Source of the DNA: JBCCXL01 sp039191605
GTDB lineage: Bacteria; Acidobacteriota; Thermoanaerobaculia; Multivoradales; JAHZIX01
Reading direction: 5' to 3'
NCBI GenBank assembly: GCA_039191605.1
Contig: JBCCXL010000021.1
Span: 52,666-116,665 of the forward strand
Length of the DNA stretch: 64,000 nucleotides
Positions 1-8,346 of the stretch are shown here, piece by piece; within the stretch, counting starts at the first letter, position 1; each line of letters opens with the position of its first letter. Below the pieces are notes generated by a model that had not been told where the DNA came from, made no database searches, and was given only the letters and a program-made list of their open reading frames with translations. The translations under genes were made by a program, and so were the position numbers.

Positions 1-150
1 ATCGGAGAGGGTAATCCCGCAGCTGGTGTGCTGGAGGGCGCGCTCCAAGAGAGTGCCGGTGCTCTGCTGGGCTCCCGCTTTGAGCACCGTCTCGGCAGCT
101 TGATCCGAAAGAGCACGGATGCCTCCGGCGTCGGAAGGAGAGTTCTTCAT
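1..150 (-). CDS. N-terminus of an unrecognised protein, cut by the window edge
   Basis: Fifty codons are open from an ATG at 150 down to base 1 with no stop. The frame begins MKNSPSDAGGIRAL and runs off the left edge. An AAGGAA ribosome-binding sequence sits about 9 bases before the ATG, which makes the start credible. The visible part is hydrophilic and alpha-helical-looking, without a signal peptide. It is transcribed divergently from the amine oxidase gene at 529. No family is recognised from 50 residues. Confidence 0.5.
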   Translation of the reverse strand, partial: MKNSPSDAGGIRALSDQAAETVLKAGAQQSTGTLLERALQHTSCGITLSD

Positions 151-528
151 CAGTGGGTTCCTTGTCGCTTCATCGGACGGGAAAGAAAGGAGAGACGAGC
201 CCCCTACGAGGTCAGGCTCGAGCCAACGTCCCCCTCGAGGCCCGCGGGCAGCCGCGGCTGGCGATGAATCCATCGCTACGAGCCGCGGCCCCCCCCCTCT
301 GAGGGACCATCATGAGATCTTCCCCACAGTGTAATCGATCACGACACCGCCGAGGTATAGCGCTATCGAAAGACGGCCCGAGAGAATGACGGGAGGCAGA
401 GATCGACCGAGGAGATCGAACGCGGGAATCCAAAGGGGTACAGACCGTGAAGCTCCCCCCAGACCACTCCTCGGTACACTAGATAGGCATCGTCGCCCTC
501 TACCGTGCCCTATTCCTGAGGAGTCGCT
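151..528. other. intergenic region between divergent genes
   Basis: These 378 bases separate a minus-strand gene from the plus-strand amine oxidase and should hold both promoters. No operator, RNA or mobile element could be identified. An AGGAG sequence just before 529 is the ribosome-binding site of the oxidase. Short ORFs here overlap each other on both strands and look like chance GC-rich frames. Confidence 0.4.
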
Positions 529-1980
529 GTGCTCAGACGACACTTCCTAAGCCTTCTTGCTCGCTCCGCTAGCTTGCCCCTCGCCCTGCCCTTACTCAAT
601 GCCTTCGGGGCGAGAGCTGTAGCTCAATCCTCCTCTGGGCCTAAAGGCGAAGCGGTCGACGGAGAGGATCTCCTAGTGGTCGTCGGTGCCGGCATGGCTG
701 GGCTGGCCGCCGCCCAGGCGCTGCATCGTGCCGGTCGCCGAGTGCTCGTCCTCGAAGCCCGAGAGCGCCTCGGCGGGCGCACCTTCACCGCGGACGTCGG
801 GCCCGCTACGGTGGATCTCGGCGGTGCCTGGATCCACGGCCCCCGCGGTAACCCCATCGCCAAGTACGCTCGTGCCGAGGGGTTCTCCTATCGCTACCAC
901 GAGCTCGGCTTCGACACCCTCTACGACGCCCACAGCCGCAGCGTGCTGCGGGGCGCCGCGATCGACAACATCATCGAAGAATTCGAGTCCTCCTGGTGGA
1001 CGGACCTCAAGCTCGCCTTCACCCTCGGCGCTACCGCCTCCGCGGCGGACGGCATCGACGCCTACCTCGAGGAACTGCTGGAGGAGGACGCGCCCCCGCA
1101 GGCTCGACGCCGGGCCCGCTTCACCCTCGAGATGCTGCTCTCCGGCATTGGCGCCCCCCTTGACCGTCTCTCCTTCGAGCAGCTCTTGACCGGAGATCAA
1201 GAGGATCTTGCCGGCGGCGACCAGGTGATCCAGGGCGGCTACGGCCAGCTCGTGCAGCGCCTCGCCTCGGACCTCGATGTACGCCTCGGAACCCCCATCG
1301 CAAGGATCGAGCACGACGACCGAGGCGTGCGCCTCACCAGCGCACAGGGTGAGGTCTTCAATGCCACCCACGCCCTGATCACCGTTCCCCTGGGTGTCCT
1401 GAAGGCAGACTCCATCGCCTTCTCGCCGGCACTGCCAGAAGCCAAGCGCGAAGCCATACAGCGCCTCGGCTACGGCTTCTTCGAAAAGGTCGTTCTGGTC
1501 TTCGATCGCCCCCATTGGCGATCGACCTTCGGCGACAACCTTCTCTACCTCGCCGGCACCGGCAGCGAGCGCCGCTTCCCCTACTTTCTCGACATGAGCG
1601 AGCACAGCGGGGCTCCCACTCTCGTCTGCCTCTACTCCGGCGCCTTTGCCGAACACGCCCAGCGCACCCAGAGCGAGAGCCAGCTCATCGACGCCACCCT
1701 CTCCGTGCTGCGACAGGTCCACGGCGACCGGCTCCCCGATCCCGTCGCCGCCCACGCCACCGGCTGGGCCGGCGATCCCTTCAGCCTCGGCTCCTACAGC
1801 TACCCTGCCCTCGGCTCTAGCAGCGACGACTATCGCACCCTCGCCCAGCCCGTCGGTCGGCTCCGCTTCGCTGGCGAAGCCACCACCGCCCGCTGGCCCC
1901 AAACCGTCCACGGGGCCTTCCACTCGGGCCTGCGAGAAGCGGAGAGCCTGGGGGCTGACCCCGATCTCCTCACCTCATAG
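529..1980 (+). CDS. Tat-exported FAD-dependent amine oxidase family protein
   Basis: Likely a flavin amine oxidase of the monoamine/polyamine oxidase family (483 aa), which oxidises a primary or secondary amine with FAD and releases H2O2. The N-terminus carries a twin-arginine pattern (RRHFLSLL) followed by a hydrophobic stretch and an AxA-like site near residue 33, so export to the periplasm as a folded flavoprotein is inferred. A Rossmann FAD-binding motif follows at about residues 50-80 (VVVGAGMAGLAAA, then VLEARERLGGRT). The C-terminal FAD motif RLRFAGEATT is near residue 447. The length is normal for the family. The start is GTG at 529 with AGGAG six bases upstream. The substrate cannot be deduced. 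The gene appears monocistronic. Confidence 0.88.
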   Translation: MLRRHFLSLLARSASLPLALPLLNAFGARAVAQSSSGPKGEAVDGEDLLVVVGAGMAGLAAAQALHRAGRRVLVLEARERLGGRTFTADVGPATVDLGGAWIHGPRGNPIAKYARAEGFSYRYHELGFDTLYDAHSRSVLRGAAIDNIIEEFESSWWTDLKLAFTLGATASAADGIDAYLEELLEEDAPPQARRRARFTLEMLLSGIGAPLDRLSFEQLLTGDQEDLAGGDQVIQGGYGQLVQRLASDLDVRLGTPIARIEHDDRGVRLTSAQGEVFNATHALITVPLGVLKADSIAFSPALPEAKREAIQRLGYGFFEKVVLVFDRPHWRSTFGDNLLYLAGTGSERRFPYFLDMSEHSGAPTLVCLYSGAFAEHAQRTQSESQLIDATLSVLRQVHGDRLPDPVAAHATGWAGDPFSLGSYSYPALGSSSDDYRTLAQPVGRLRFAGEATTARWPQTVHGAFHSGLREAESLGADPDLLTS

Positions 1981-2322
1981 CGGGCACAACTCTGCAAGCG
2001 GCACCCGAGCAATAGGCCCTCAACAGGCCCCGCGCCAGAGTAGATCCGCTAGGAACGATTACTGGGGGCGCATCGGCAAGGAAAGCCCTAAGCTCTACCT
2101 CCCCAAAAACATCTCCCAAGAACATCTCCTCAACGAGGCGTCTACCGTTACGCCAAACTGGCTAGCGCTACCCTTTTGCCTGTAATTCTCAATGCTATTC
2201 TCATTCTCGACCCTAAGAATTTTTCCATCTCTGCCATACCCTGGTGCCCCGGCCGGCCGGGATCGTCGGCACTCCAAAACGGCCGCTAGCTCCGGGTGTT
2301 CAGGAGCCTCCAACTCACTCTT
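1981..2322. other. intergenic region before the first kinase gene
   Basis: About 340 bases without a convincing gene. No strong T-tailed terminator was seen after the oxidase. A GC-rich self-complementary patch (ccggccggccgg, about 2251-2262) lies about 60 bases upstream of the kinase start. It may be structural but has no assigned role. Confidence 0.35.
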
Positions 2323-4713
2323 ATGGACGCCTCCCTTCCTCAGACTCTCGGTCCCTATCGAATCGAGGCCGAGCTCGGACGCGGCGGAATGGGCGAAGTC
2401 TTTGGTGCCTTTGATCCTCGGCTCGATCGAAGAGTCGCTCTGAAGCGAATTCGATCCTCCTCCGACAGTCTCGATTCGAAGGCCCGCGAGAGATTTCTCC
2501 GAGAAGCTCAGGCGGTCGCCCAGCTGAGCCATCCCTCCATCGTGCAGGTTCACGATCTCCTGGAGCAGGACGATGAGATCTGGCTGGTAATGGAGCTGGT
2601 GGAAGGAGCCAATCTGAGCCAGAGGCTGCGCCAGGGGCCATTGCCGATCCCCGAGGTCCTGCAGCTGGGCCGAGAGATTGCCGCTGGCCTGGATCACGCC
2701 CACCGCCAGGGCATCATCCACCGGGATCTCAAGGGGGAGAACGTGATGGTGACGCCGGAGGGTCACGCAAAGATCCTCGACTTCGGCATCGCCAAGCGCC
2801 TTCCTTCCGGCGGTGCAGAGAACCCCGCTACTCCCCTCACCGCCGACGGCACGGTGGTCGGAACACATCACGCTATGTCGCCGGAGCAGGCGCGGGGTCT
2901 CGAGATCGACCATCGTTCGGATCTTTTCTCTCTCGGCGTGCTGCTCTACGAGATGACCAGCGCCCGGGCTCCCTTCCTCGGCGCCACCCCTCTCGACACC
3001 CTCCACCGCATCTGCACTCATCAACCACGGCCTCTCCAAGGCGTCGTGGCGGAGATTCCCGAGGCGCTGGATCAGCTGGTCGGCCAGCTGCTGCAGAAAG
3101 AGCCCGCTCGACGCACTCCGAGCGCCGCCGAGGCGTCGGCCCGACTGAGCTCCGCGGCATCCGCCGGCGACCTGCGCGGGGACGCCTCCCGGCGGCCCCC
3201 GGCAGAGCCAGCCCAGCCGACCCTTCCCGACTCGCCTCACTTCGCCCTCGCCCGGGAGGTCCATCCATCCACCGAGACTCAAGAGAGCCCCCGCCCTCTT
3301 CGCGGCGGGGCCTGGCGATGGCTCCTCCTTGGCTCCGCTGGAGCAGCCTTCGTCTTCCTCCTGACCCTGCTCCTCAATCCTCCCTGGCTACCCTCCGGGC
3401 TTCAGCGCTGGACCTCAGCGCAGGATCCAAACTCGGAGCAGCACTCCGGGCAGCATTCTGGAAAGGCGGCTGCCGAAGAATCCGCTCTGGTCGCCAACAG
3501 CCCACCCCCCGAAACAAATCCCTTCGATCCAGCAGAGCTATCCGAGCTCTCCATGGCGGAGCTCCATCAGCGAGGGCAACAACACCTAGCCGCCTTCTAC
3601 CGCCCTGACGACCTCGCCGCCGCCATCGCTCACTTCGATCAGATCCTCGAGCGGGAGCCGACCTCCTCCGCCGCCTATGCCGGCCTCTCCCGTGCCTTCT
3701 GGCACCGCTTCCGGGTCGAAAACACCGATTCCACCTGGCTGCAGCGAGCGGTGAGCCACGGGCAGCGGGCGGTGGAGCTAGACCCCTACCTCACCCAGGG
3801 GAGAGTCTCCCTCGCGCTAGCGCAGATCTACTCCGGCCGGCTGGAGGAGGCCGAGGAACAAATCGCCCAGGCGGATCGCCTCGACCCTGGCCACGCCGAC
3901 GTCTACCGCGCCCGCGGCGAGCTCGAGAGCGCCCGGGACCAGCTCGAGGCCTCCATCGCTACCCTGGGAGAAGCGGTGGAGCTGCGCCCCGAGGACTTCG
4001 AGCTTCATGACGTGCTCGGCGTCGTGCTGTGGCGTCAGGGGGATCTGGAAGCCGCCGCCGAGGTCTTCCAGCGGGCCATCCAGCTGGCTCCCGACTGTGT
4101 CCCCACCTACCGCAATCTCGCCGGCGTCTACCACTTTCTCAACCAGCCCGCGGAGGCCTCCCGCTGGATGCAAAAAGCCCTGGCCATCCGCCCCGACCCC
4201 ACCCTCTACGGCAGTCTCGGAGTGCTCTATTTCGACCAGGGCCTCTACCGAGAATCCGCCGAGGCCTTCGAAGCCGCCATCGACTTTCCCAACGGCGGCA
4301 ACGACTATCGAATCTGGGCCAACCTCGCCGACGCCTACCGCTGGGCTCCAGGACGCAAAGACCAGGCCAATGGCGCCTATAAGCGCGCCATCGACCTATT
4401 GAAGAACAAGGGCATTGCGGACGCTGAAGAGCGCAGTCGCCTCGCCCTGATGCTGGCGAAGAGGGGCGATCGAGAACAGGCCCTCGCAGAGCTCGGCGCC
4501 TTCTCGGAGGTCGAGGTGCAAGGGCCTTCGATCTCCTACCGACTCGCCGTCGCTTGGGAAATCCTCGGGAAGCGCCAGCAGGCTCTCGATCAGCTCGAGA
4601 AGGCCCTCCAACAAGGTTTGCCCAGGGATATACCTCAGAAGGACCCGGAGCTCTTGGCGCTGCGGTCCGACGCCAGCTATCACCATACGGTCTCTACGCC
4701 TTCCCCCGAGTGA
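2323..4713 (+). CDS. Ser/Thr protein kinase with TPR extracytoplasmic domain
   Basis: Eukaryotic-type (Hanks) kinase of about 796 aa. The N-terminal kinase domain (about residues 10-275) shows the glycine loop LGRGGMGEVF, the VALKRI lysine, catalytic HRDLKGEN near residue 134, DFGIAK and the AMSPEQ activation-segment end. A single membrane span lies near residues 329-351, preceded by a Pro/Glu-rich linker. The C-terminal half is a run of TPR repeats, probably periplasmic, for binding partner proteins. ATG 2323 is preferred over an in-frame GTG at 2296 because AGGAG lies between them, although the spacing of 16 bases is long. A tiny repeat, EQHSGQHSG, lies after the membrane span. No substrate is indicated. 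The downstream gene is convergent. Confidence 0.9.
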   Translation: MDASLPQTLGPYRIEAELGRGGMGEVFGAFDPRLDRRVALKRIRSSSDSLDSKARERFLREAQAVAQLSHPSIVQVHDLLEQDDEIWLVMELVEGANLSQRLRQGPLPIPEVLQLGREIAAGLDHAHRQGIIHRDLKGENVMVTPEGHAKILDFGIAKRLPSGGAENPATPLTADGTVVGTHHAMSPEQARGLEIDHRSDLFSLGVLLYEMTSARAPFLGATPLDTLHRICTHQPRPLQGVVAEIPEALDQLVGQLLQKEPARRTPSAAEASARLSSAASAGDLRGDASRRPPAEPAQPTLPDSPHFALAREVHPSTETQESPRPLRGGAWRWLLLGSAGAAFVFLLTLLLNPPWLPSGLQRWTSAQDPNSEQHSGQHSGKAAAEESALVANSPPPETNPFDPAELSELSMAELHQRGQQHLAAFYRPDDLAAAIAHFDQILEREPTSSAAYAGLSRAFWHRFRVENTDSTWLQRAVSHGQRAVELDPYLTQGRVSLALAQIYSGRLEEAEEQIAQADRLDPGHADVYRARGELESARDQLEASIATLGEAVELRPEDFELHDVLGVVLWRQGDLEAAAEVFQRAIQLAPDCVPTYRNLAGVYHFLNQPAEASRWMQKALAIRPDPTLYGSLGVLYFDQGLYRESAEAFEAAIDFPNGGNDYRIWANLADAYRWAPGRKDQANGAYKRAIDLLKNKGIADAEERSRLALMLAKRGDREQALAELGAFSEVEVQGPSISYRLAVAWEILGKRQQALDQLEKALQQGLPRDIPQKDPELLALRSDASYHHTVSTPSPE

Positions 4714-4769
4714 CTCGGCACCCAAGAACCAGAATGCCCCCCGCCCCCCCGATCTATCGAGGGTGGCCC

Positions 4770-5321
4770 CTACGCCGGAGAGACGATCCACTCCGGATCA
4801 GTACTGTAATTGCGGGCCATATTGTCGACCTTCGCCATCACTGAATACGTGGCGGCATAGCGTCCTGGGTATTTGATGTTCAGGTAGTTCTGGCCTCCGA
4901 ACTGGGCTTGGTAGGCGCAGATCGGCGTGCCGAAATAAAGGCTTTCATAACCATCAAGAGGGATAAAGTCCATCGTATGAGTGTGATCTTCGAAGGGGCT
5001 ATGGGTCGTTTGGTTCACTGAAGCCCGATAAAAATTCGCCGTAAAGGAAGACAGTGACACCTGAGAGATGGATTCACAATCCAGAATAGGGTCCGTACCG
5101 TAGGAAGGTTCATCCCCGAAGACACTCGCGATATCAAAAACCAGAACATTAAAGCTCACGGCATCACCTTCAATGAGGTGGAAGTAATACTCTTTATTGG
5201 ATCCGGTCGAGATTCCATGAGCCATGGGAAAGAACTGCCTTGTTCCTTTGTGAACGAGCGCAGCTTTTTTGTCCAGGAGTAGGTCGATTTCATAAAGGGT
5301 AGATGATGCAGATTGAGCCAT
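4770..5321 (-). CDS. unrecognised 183-aa protein, weakly AidA/PixA-like
   Basis: Starts MAQSASSTLYEIDLLL. The ATG at 5321 has an excellent GAGGAGG site and is preferred over the longer frame from 5366. No signal peptide or membrane span. The protein looks all-beta, with a GDAVSFNVLVFDI strand in the middle and a final strand followed by TDPEWIV. That layout resembles the PixA/AidA inclusion-body family, where a late strand is followed by a DP-containing turn, but the resemblance is weak and only by eye. The gene is more AT-rich than its neighbours. It is divergent from the sigma-54 activator at 5609 and separated from it by about 290 bases, so regulation by that activator is possible. No sigma-54 promoter was found in that gap. 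Confidence 0.6.
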   Translation of the reverse strand: MAQSASSTLYEIDLLLDKKAALVHKGTRQFFPMAHGISTGSNKEYYFHLIEGDAVSFNVLVFDIASVFGDEPSYGTDPILDCESISQVSLSSFTANFYRASVNQTTHSPFEDHTHTMDFIPLDGYESLYFGTPICAYQAQFGGQNYLNIKYPGRYAATYSVMAKVDNMARNYSTDPEWIVSPA

Positions 5322-5608
5322 CGCGCTGTCCTCCTCGAGAGTGAATCGATAATCACCCGGAGCCATCCGCTCGGCCAGTAGCCACCTTCGATACCTCCGG
5401 TCATCGAGATGCTCGGTAGAGCGAGCAACTCGCGCCTTATTTAAGACTTATCCAGAAACATTGAATTCGCTACACCACGATATAATCAGATCTTAGAATT
5501 TCCAATAGCAGCCACTCGGAGCTGACTTCTTCGAGAAGCCCTACACCGTCGAGAAACGCAAGAGCGCGTCCTACGCGCAGCGAGCCTATTGGCGCGAACC
5601 CTTGTTGC

Positions 5609-7255
5609 TTGAGGACCGCTTCCTTGGCACCGGACCCGAAACCTATCCAAGATCTCAACGCCGCGACCGAAAGCGCTACCGGAAGCTCCCTCTCCGCGAC
5701 TCAATCTCTGCTGCCGGCGCTCACGATCCTCGCCCACCCAGACCCTCGCCGTACCGGTGAGCGTTCTCTGCTTCCCATTCCCGCGGAGAGATCTCAGCCA
5801 TCTGTCCTTTCTCGACTGGAGCCGCTCTTCGCCCAGCCCGGAGTGGCTCAAAACCAGCCTCTCACTACTCCCTACCTCAGTCGCTCACCCCTTCACCTCT
5901 ACTTCGAATCGGAATCTACCCAGGCTCTTTCTCTGCGTCTCGATCAGAGCCAGACCTCCACAAAGGTTGCCCTCGAGGGACAAAGGCTCGGTGAGCCTAT
6001 CGTTGAGATCCCCGCCGCGGATCTACAGCGAGGCGTCGTCCTCAGTCTGTCTCATCGCATCGTCCTGATGCTGCATCTGGCGGACCCCTTAGCCCCTCGC
6101 GACCTCCCCTCCTTTGGCTTGATCGGCGATAGCGATTCGATGCTCGCCGTCCGGGGAGAGATCCAGCAGCTGGCGCCGCTCTCTCATTCCGTGTTGATTC
6201 GGGGCGAGACCGGCACCGGCAAGGAGCTCGTCGCCAAAGCCCTTCATCGTGCGAGCCCTCGCTCCGCCAAGCCCTGGGTCGCCCTCAACATGGCGGCGAT
6301 CCCCCCCACCCTCGCCGCCGCGGAGCTCTTCGGCAGCGTCAAGGGCGCCTTCACCGGCGCCACCCAGAATCGCCGAGGAGCCTTCCAGCAGGCGCACCAG
6401 GGAACCCTCTTTCTCGACGAGATCGGCGAAGCGCCGGAGGAGATCCAGGCGCTGCTGCTACGGACCCTGGAGACCGGAATGATTCAGCCGGTGGGCTCGG
6501 ATCGAAGCGTCTCCGTCGATGTTCGACTGATCACGGCGACGGACCTGGACCTCGAATCCGCCATTCCCGAAGGCCGCTTCCGGGCTCCCCTGCTGCATCG
6601 CATCGCGAGCCACGAAGTTCATCTCCCAGCCCTCAGGCAGCGGAGAGAAGACCTCGGCCGACTCTTCCTCTTCTTTCTCCAAGAAGAGCTTGTCGATCTT
6701 CACGGCTCGAAGACTCTCAGCCCAGACCTCGACTCCTGGCCTCTGGCGGAAATCCTTGGCGAGCTCGCTCTGCGCCCGTGGCCCGGCAACGTTCGCCAGC
6801 TGCGGAATGCAGCCCGTCGCCTCGCGGTCCTCGGGCCCAAGGCCCCGCAGGCTCAGCTCGCTCGCTGGTTCCACTCCGTCGGACAAGACACGATCCAGGC
6901 GATCGCTGGCGCAGGCTCATCGAAGGAAGCACAACGCGATCCGCCGGAAGGCACGAATCAAGCTCCACCATCACCCTCTCAGCCTCGCGACATCTCCGAT
7001 TCTCACTTGATGAATGTGCTTCGATCCTGCGCCTACCGGGTTCAGGACGCAGCACGGAAATTAGGCATCTCGCGCGGTGCGGTCTATCAGCTCATCGACC
7101 GTCATCCAGATCTGCGCAAGGCCTCGGATCTCAGCCGCGAAATGATTGCCGAAGCTCTCGATGTGTGCGAGAGCGACCTCGACGCGATGGTCGAATACTT
7201 GAGGGTCTCAGCACCGGCTCTGCGGCGCCAAATGAAGCAGCTAGGCTTCGATTGA
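5609..7255 (+). CDS. sigma-54-dependent transcriptional activator with FHA-like N-terminus
   Basis: Bacterial enhancer-binding protein of about 548 aa. The N-terminal ~170 residues look FHA-like, with small beta strands around LSRSPLHLYF, suggesting phosphothreonine sensing and a link to the Ser/Thr kinases here. The AAA+ domain follows: Walker A GETGTGKE, the sigma-54-contacting GAFTGA loop, Walker B TLFLDEIGEAP, and an arginine-rich sensor region ending PWPGNVRQLRN. The C-terminus has a Fis-type helix-turn-helix (DAARKLGISRGAVYQLIDR) and then a second similar segment (YLRVSAPALRRQMKQLG), so the DNA-binding region may be doubled. The start is uncertain: TTG 5609, with another TTG at 5624. 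It is paralogous to the activator at 10822-12528. Confidence 0.88.
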   Translation: MRTASLAPDPKPIQDLNAATESATGSSLSATQSLLPALTILAHPDPRRTGERSLLPIPAERSQPSVLSRLEPLFAQPGVAQNQPLTTPYLSRSPLHLYFESESTQALSLRLDQSQTSTKVALEGQRLGEPIVEIPAADLQRGVVLSLSHRIVLMLHLADPLAPRDLPSFGLIGDSDSMLAVRGEIQQLAPLSHSVLIRGETGTGKELVAKALHRASPRSAKPWVALNMAAIPPTLAAAELFGSVKGAFTGATQNRRGAFQQAHQGTLFLDEIGEAPEEIQALLLRTLETGMIQPVGSDRSVSVDVRLITATDLDLESAIPEGRFRAPLLHRIASHEVHLPALRQRREDLGRLFLFFLQEELVDLHGSKTLSPDLDSWPLAEILGELALRPWPGNVRQLRNAARRLAVLGPKAPQAQLARWFHSVGQDTIQAIAGAGSSKEAQRDPPEGTNQAPPSPSQPRDISDSHLMNVLRSCAYRVQDAARKLGISRGAVYQLIDRHPDLRKASDLSREMIAEALDVCESDLDAMVEYLRVSAPALRRQMKQLGFD

Positions 7256-7332
7256 GACCTCCTCCTGGCTGATCAAAAAAGCCTCTGATTTCCTAGTCCG
7301 CCGCGTCTCTCAATCCGCCGCGCTGATTCCAG

Positions 7333-7388
7333 CGCCCAGCCCTACTCCGCTGGCCCATCAAGGCCAGAGGGTTAGGGCTGGGCGGTTT
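7333..7388. terminator. bidirectional intrinsic terminator
   Basis: A perfect 12-bp inverted repeat (CGCCCAGCCCTA at 7333-7344 against TAGGGCTGGGCG at 7373-7384) is followed by GTTTT. A second small stem, CTGGCC/GGCCAG, lies inside the loop. It sits between the convergent sigma-54 activator gene and the cupin gene and can serve both. Confidence 0.8.
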
Positions 7389-7414
7389 TCGATGCAGGGT
7401 CTGCGAATTTTCAC

Positions 7415-7855
7415 CTATCCCGCAGCTTGATCGAATTCGTCTACGACGATGACGAAATCCTGGTTATTGAACACCGACAGATACCGAGACGTCCCGTGCT
7501 CCCAGGTGTCGTCCACCTTATGGACCCAGGCCTGCGGAATCAAAACGACGTCGCCGGCCACCAGGCGATAACTCTCCGCAAAGCGGGGCTGGTCTCCTCC
7601 AGGGATCGCTGAGCCCAAGAGATGCACCGTGATCTCTCCCTCCAAGAGGAGCAGGAACTCGTCGTTCGCGGTGTGGTGGTGATGGGGACTAGTACCTTCC
7701 AGGACGCTCCACCCGAAGAAGACTAAGGGGTCTCGGTAACCTTCGGGCTTATCGAGGTTTGGTGCGAGGTGGTTCCCTCGGCGGAAGAAGGCCGGCGCCT
7801 TCTCCCCCAGCACGTTGCGATAGAACAAGGTTGGCGAGTAATTGGGGTGACTCAT
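7415..7855 (-). CDS. cupin-domain protein
   Basis: A 146-aa single-domain cupin. Cupin motif 1 is visible as SPHHHHTANDEFLLLLEGE (residues about 55-74), giving the expected His-His-Glu metal ligands. Motif 2 is GDVVLIPQAWVHKV (about 99-112), giving the last His. Such small cupins bind Fe, Mn, Zn or Ni and act as dioxygenases, isomerases or ligand sensors; the substrate is not evident. The ATG at 7855 has AAGGAG upstream. No signal peptide. The gene stands alone, convergent with the sigma-54 activator and divergent from the sigma-54-controlled gene at 8347. Confidence 0.82.
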   Translation of the reverse strand: MSHPNYSPTLFYRNVLGEKAPAFFRRGNHLAPNLDKPEGYRDPLVFFGWSVLEGTSPHHHHTANDEFLLLLEGEITVHLLGSAIPGGDQPRFAESYRLVAGDVVLIPQAWVHKVDDTWEHGTSRYLSVFNNQDFVIVVDEFDQAAG

Positions 7856-8106
7856 GATTCATGACTCCTTTGCAGTGCATTGATCGAAGTTCATCGGAAT
7901 TTTTCCCCATGAAAGCCGATCAGATTTGTGATACATCACCCTGATTCAGCACTAAACATGCCAACCCCACGCCTCGATTCGGAGATGCTCTGCCGCGCAG
8001 CTTCTCCGCTCAATTCGGTAGCCTAATAAACCCTTGCTCCAAGGTGCACCAGCCAAGCTTTCGAGCTTGTAGCGTGGGGCGGCTATCAAAACCAAGGGCA
8101 ATCGAT

Positions 8107-8129
8107 TCTGACGTCAGCCTGACGTCAGA
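8107..8129. promoter_or_regulatory. palindrome, candidate enhancer site for a sigma-54 activator
   Basis: Two 10-base arms, TCTGACGTCA and TGACGTCAGA, are perfect inverted repeats separated by GCC. Each arm also contains the 8-base palindrome TGACGTCA, so it can equally be read as two direct operator half-sites 11 bases apart. It lies about 90-115 bases upstream of the -24 element at 8221, the usual distance for an enhancer-binding protein site. That it binds either flanking activator is inference. Confidence 0.5.
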
Positions 8130-8220
8130 AAACATCGAAGTATCACGCCCAACATAGCCAAGAAGGCCTCAACGATGTTGTTGCGCAAGGTTTCGCAACA
8201 GATATCAGCCAATTGCGAAC

Positions 8221-8236
8221 TGGCACCAACCTTGCT
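8221..8236 (+). promoter_or_regulatory. sigma-54 (-24/-12) promoter
   Basis: TGGCAC, five bases, TTGCT: this matches the sigma-54 consensus TGGCAC-N5-TTGCW at every conserved position, with exact GG-to-GC spacing. It lies 110 bases before the ATG of the unrecognised gene at 8347. Two sigma-54 activator genes flank the region, and a palindrome at 8107-8129 could be the activator site. Confidence 0.72.
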
Positions 8237-8346
8237 AATTCACTGAGCCAGTCTCGAAACCACGCCCGGCAAAATGATCGATCGAGCCGACCAAAAGAAT
8301 CCACAATTCCCGACCTAGGGAAGACCACTTTTCTAAAGGAAACGCC

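Noticed and set aside
673..1923. A 416-codon minus-strand frame
   Set aside because: Antisense shadow of the amine oxidase gene with biased Gly/Ala/Glu composition and no motifs. The same reasoning removes the minus-strand frames at 2095-3282 and 38331-40265 opposite kinases.
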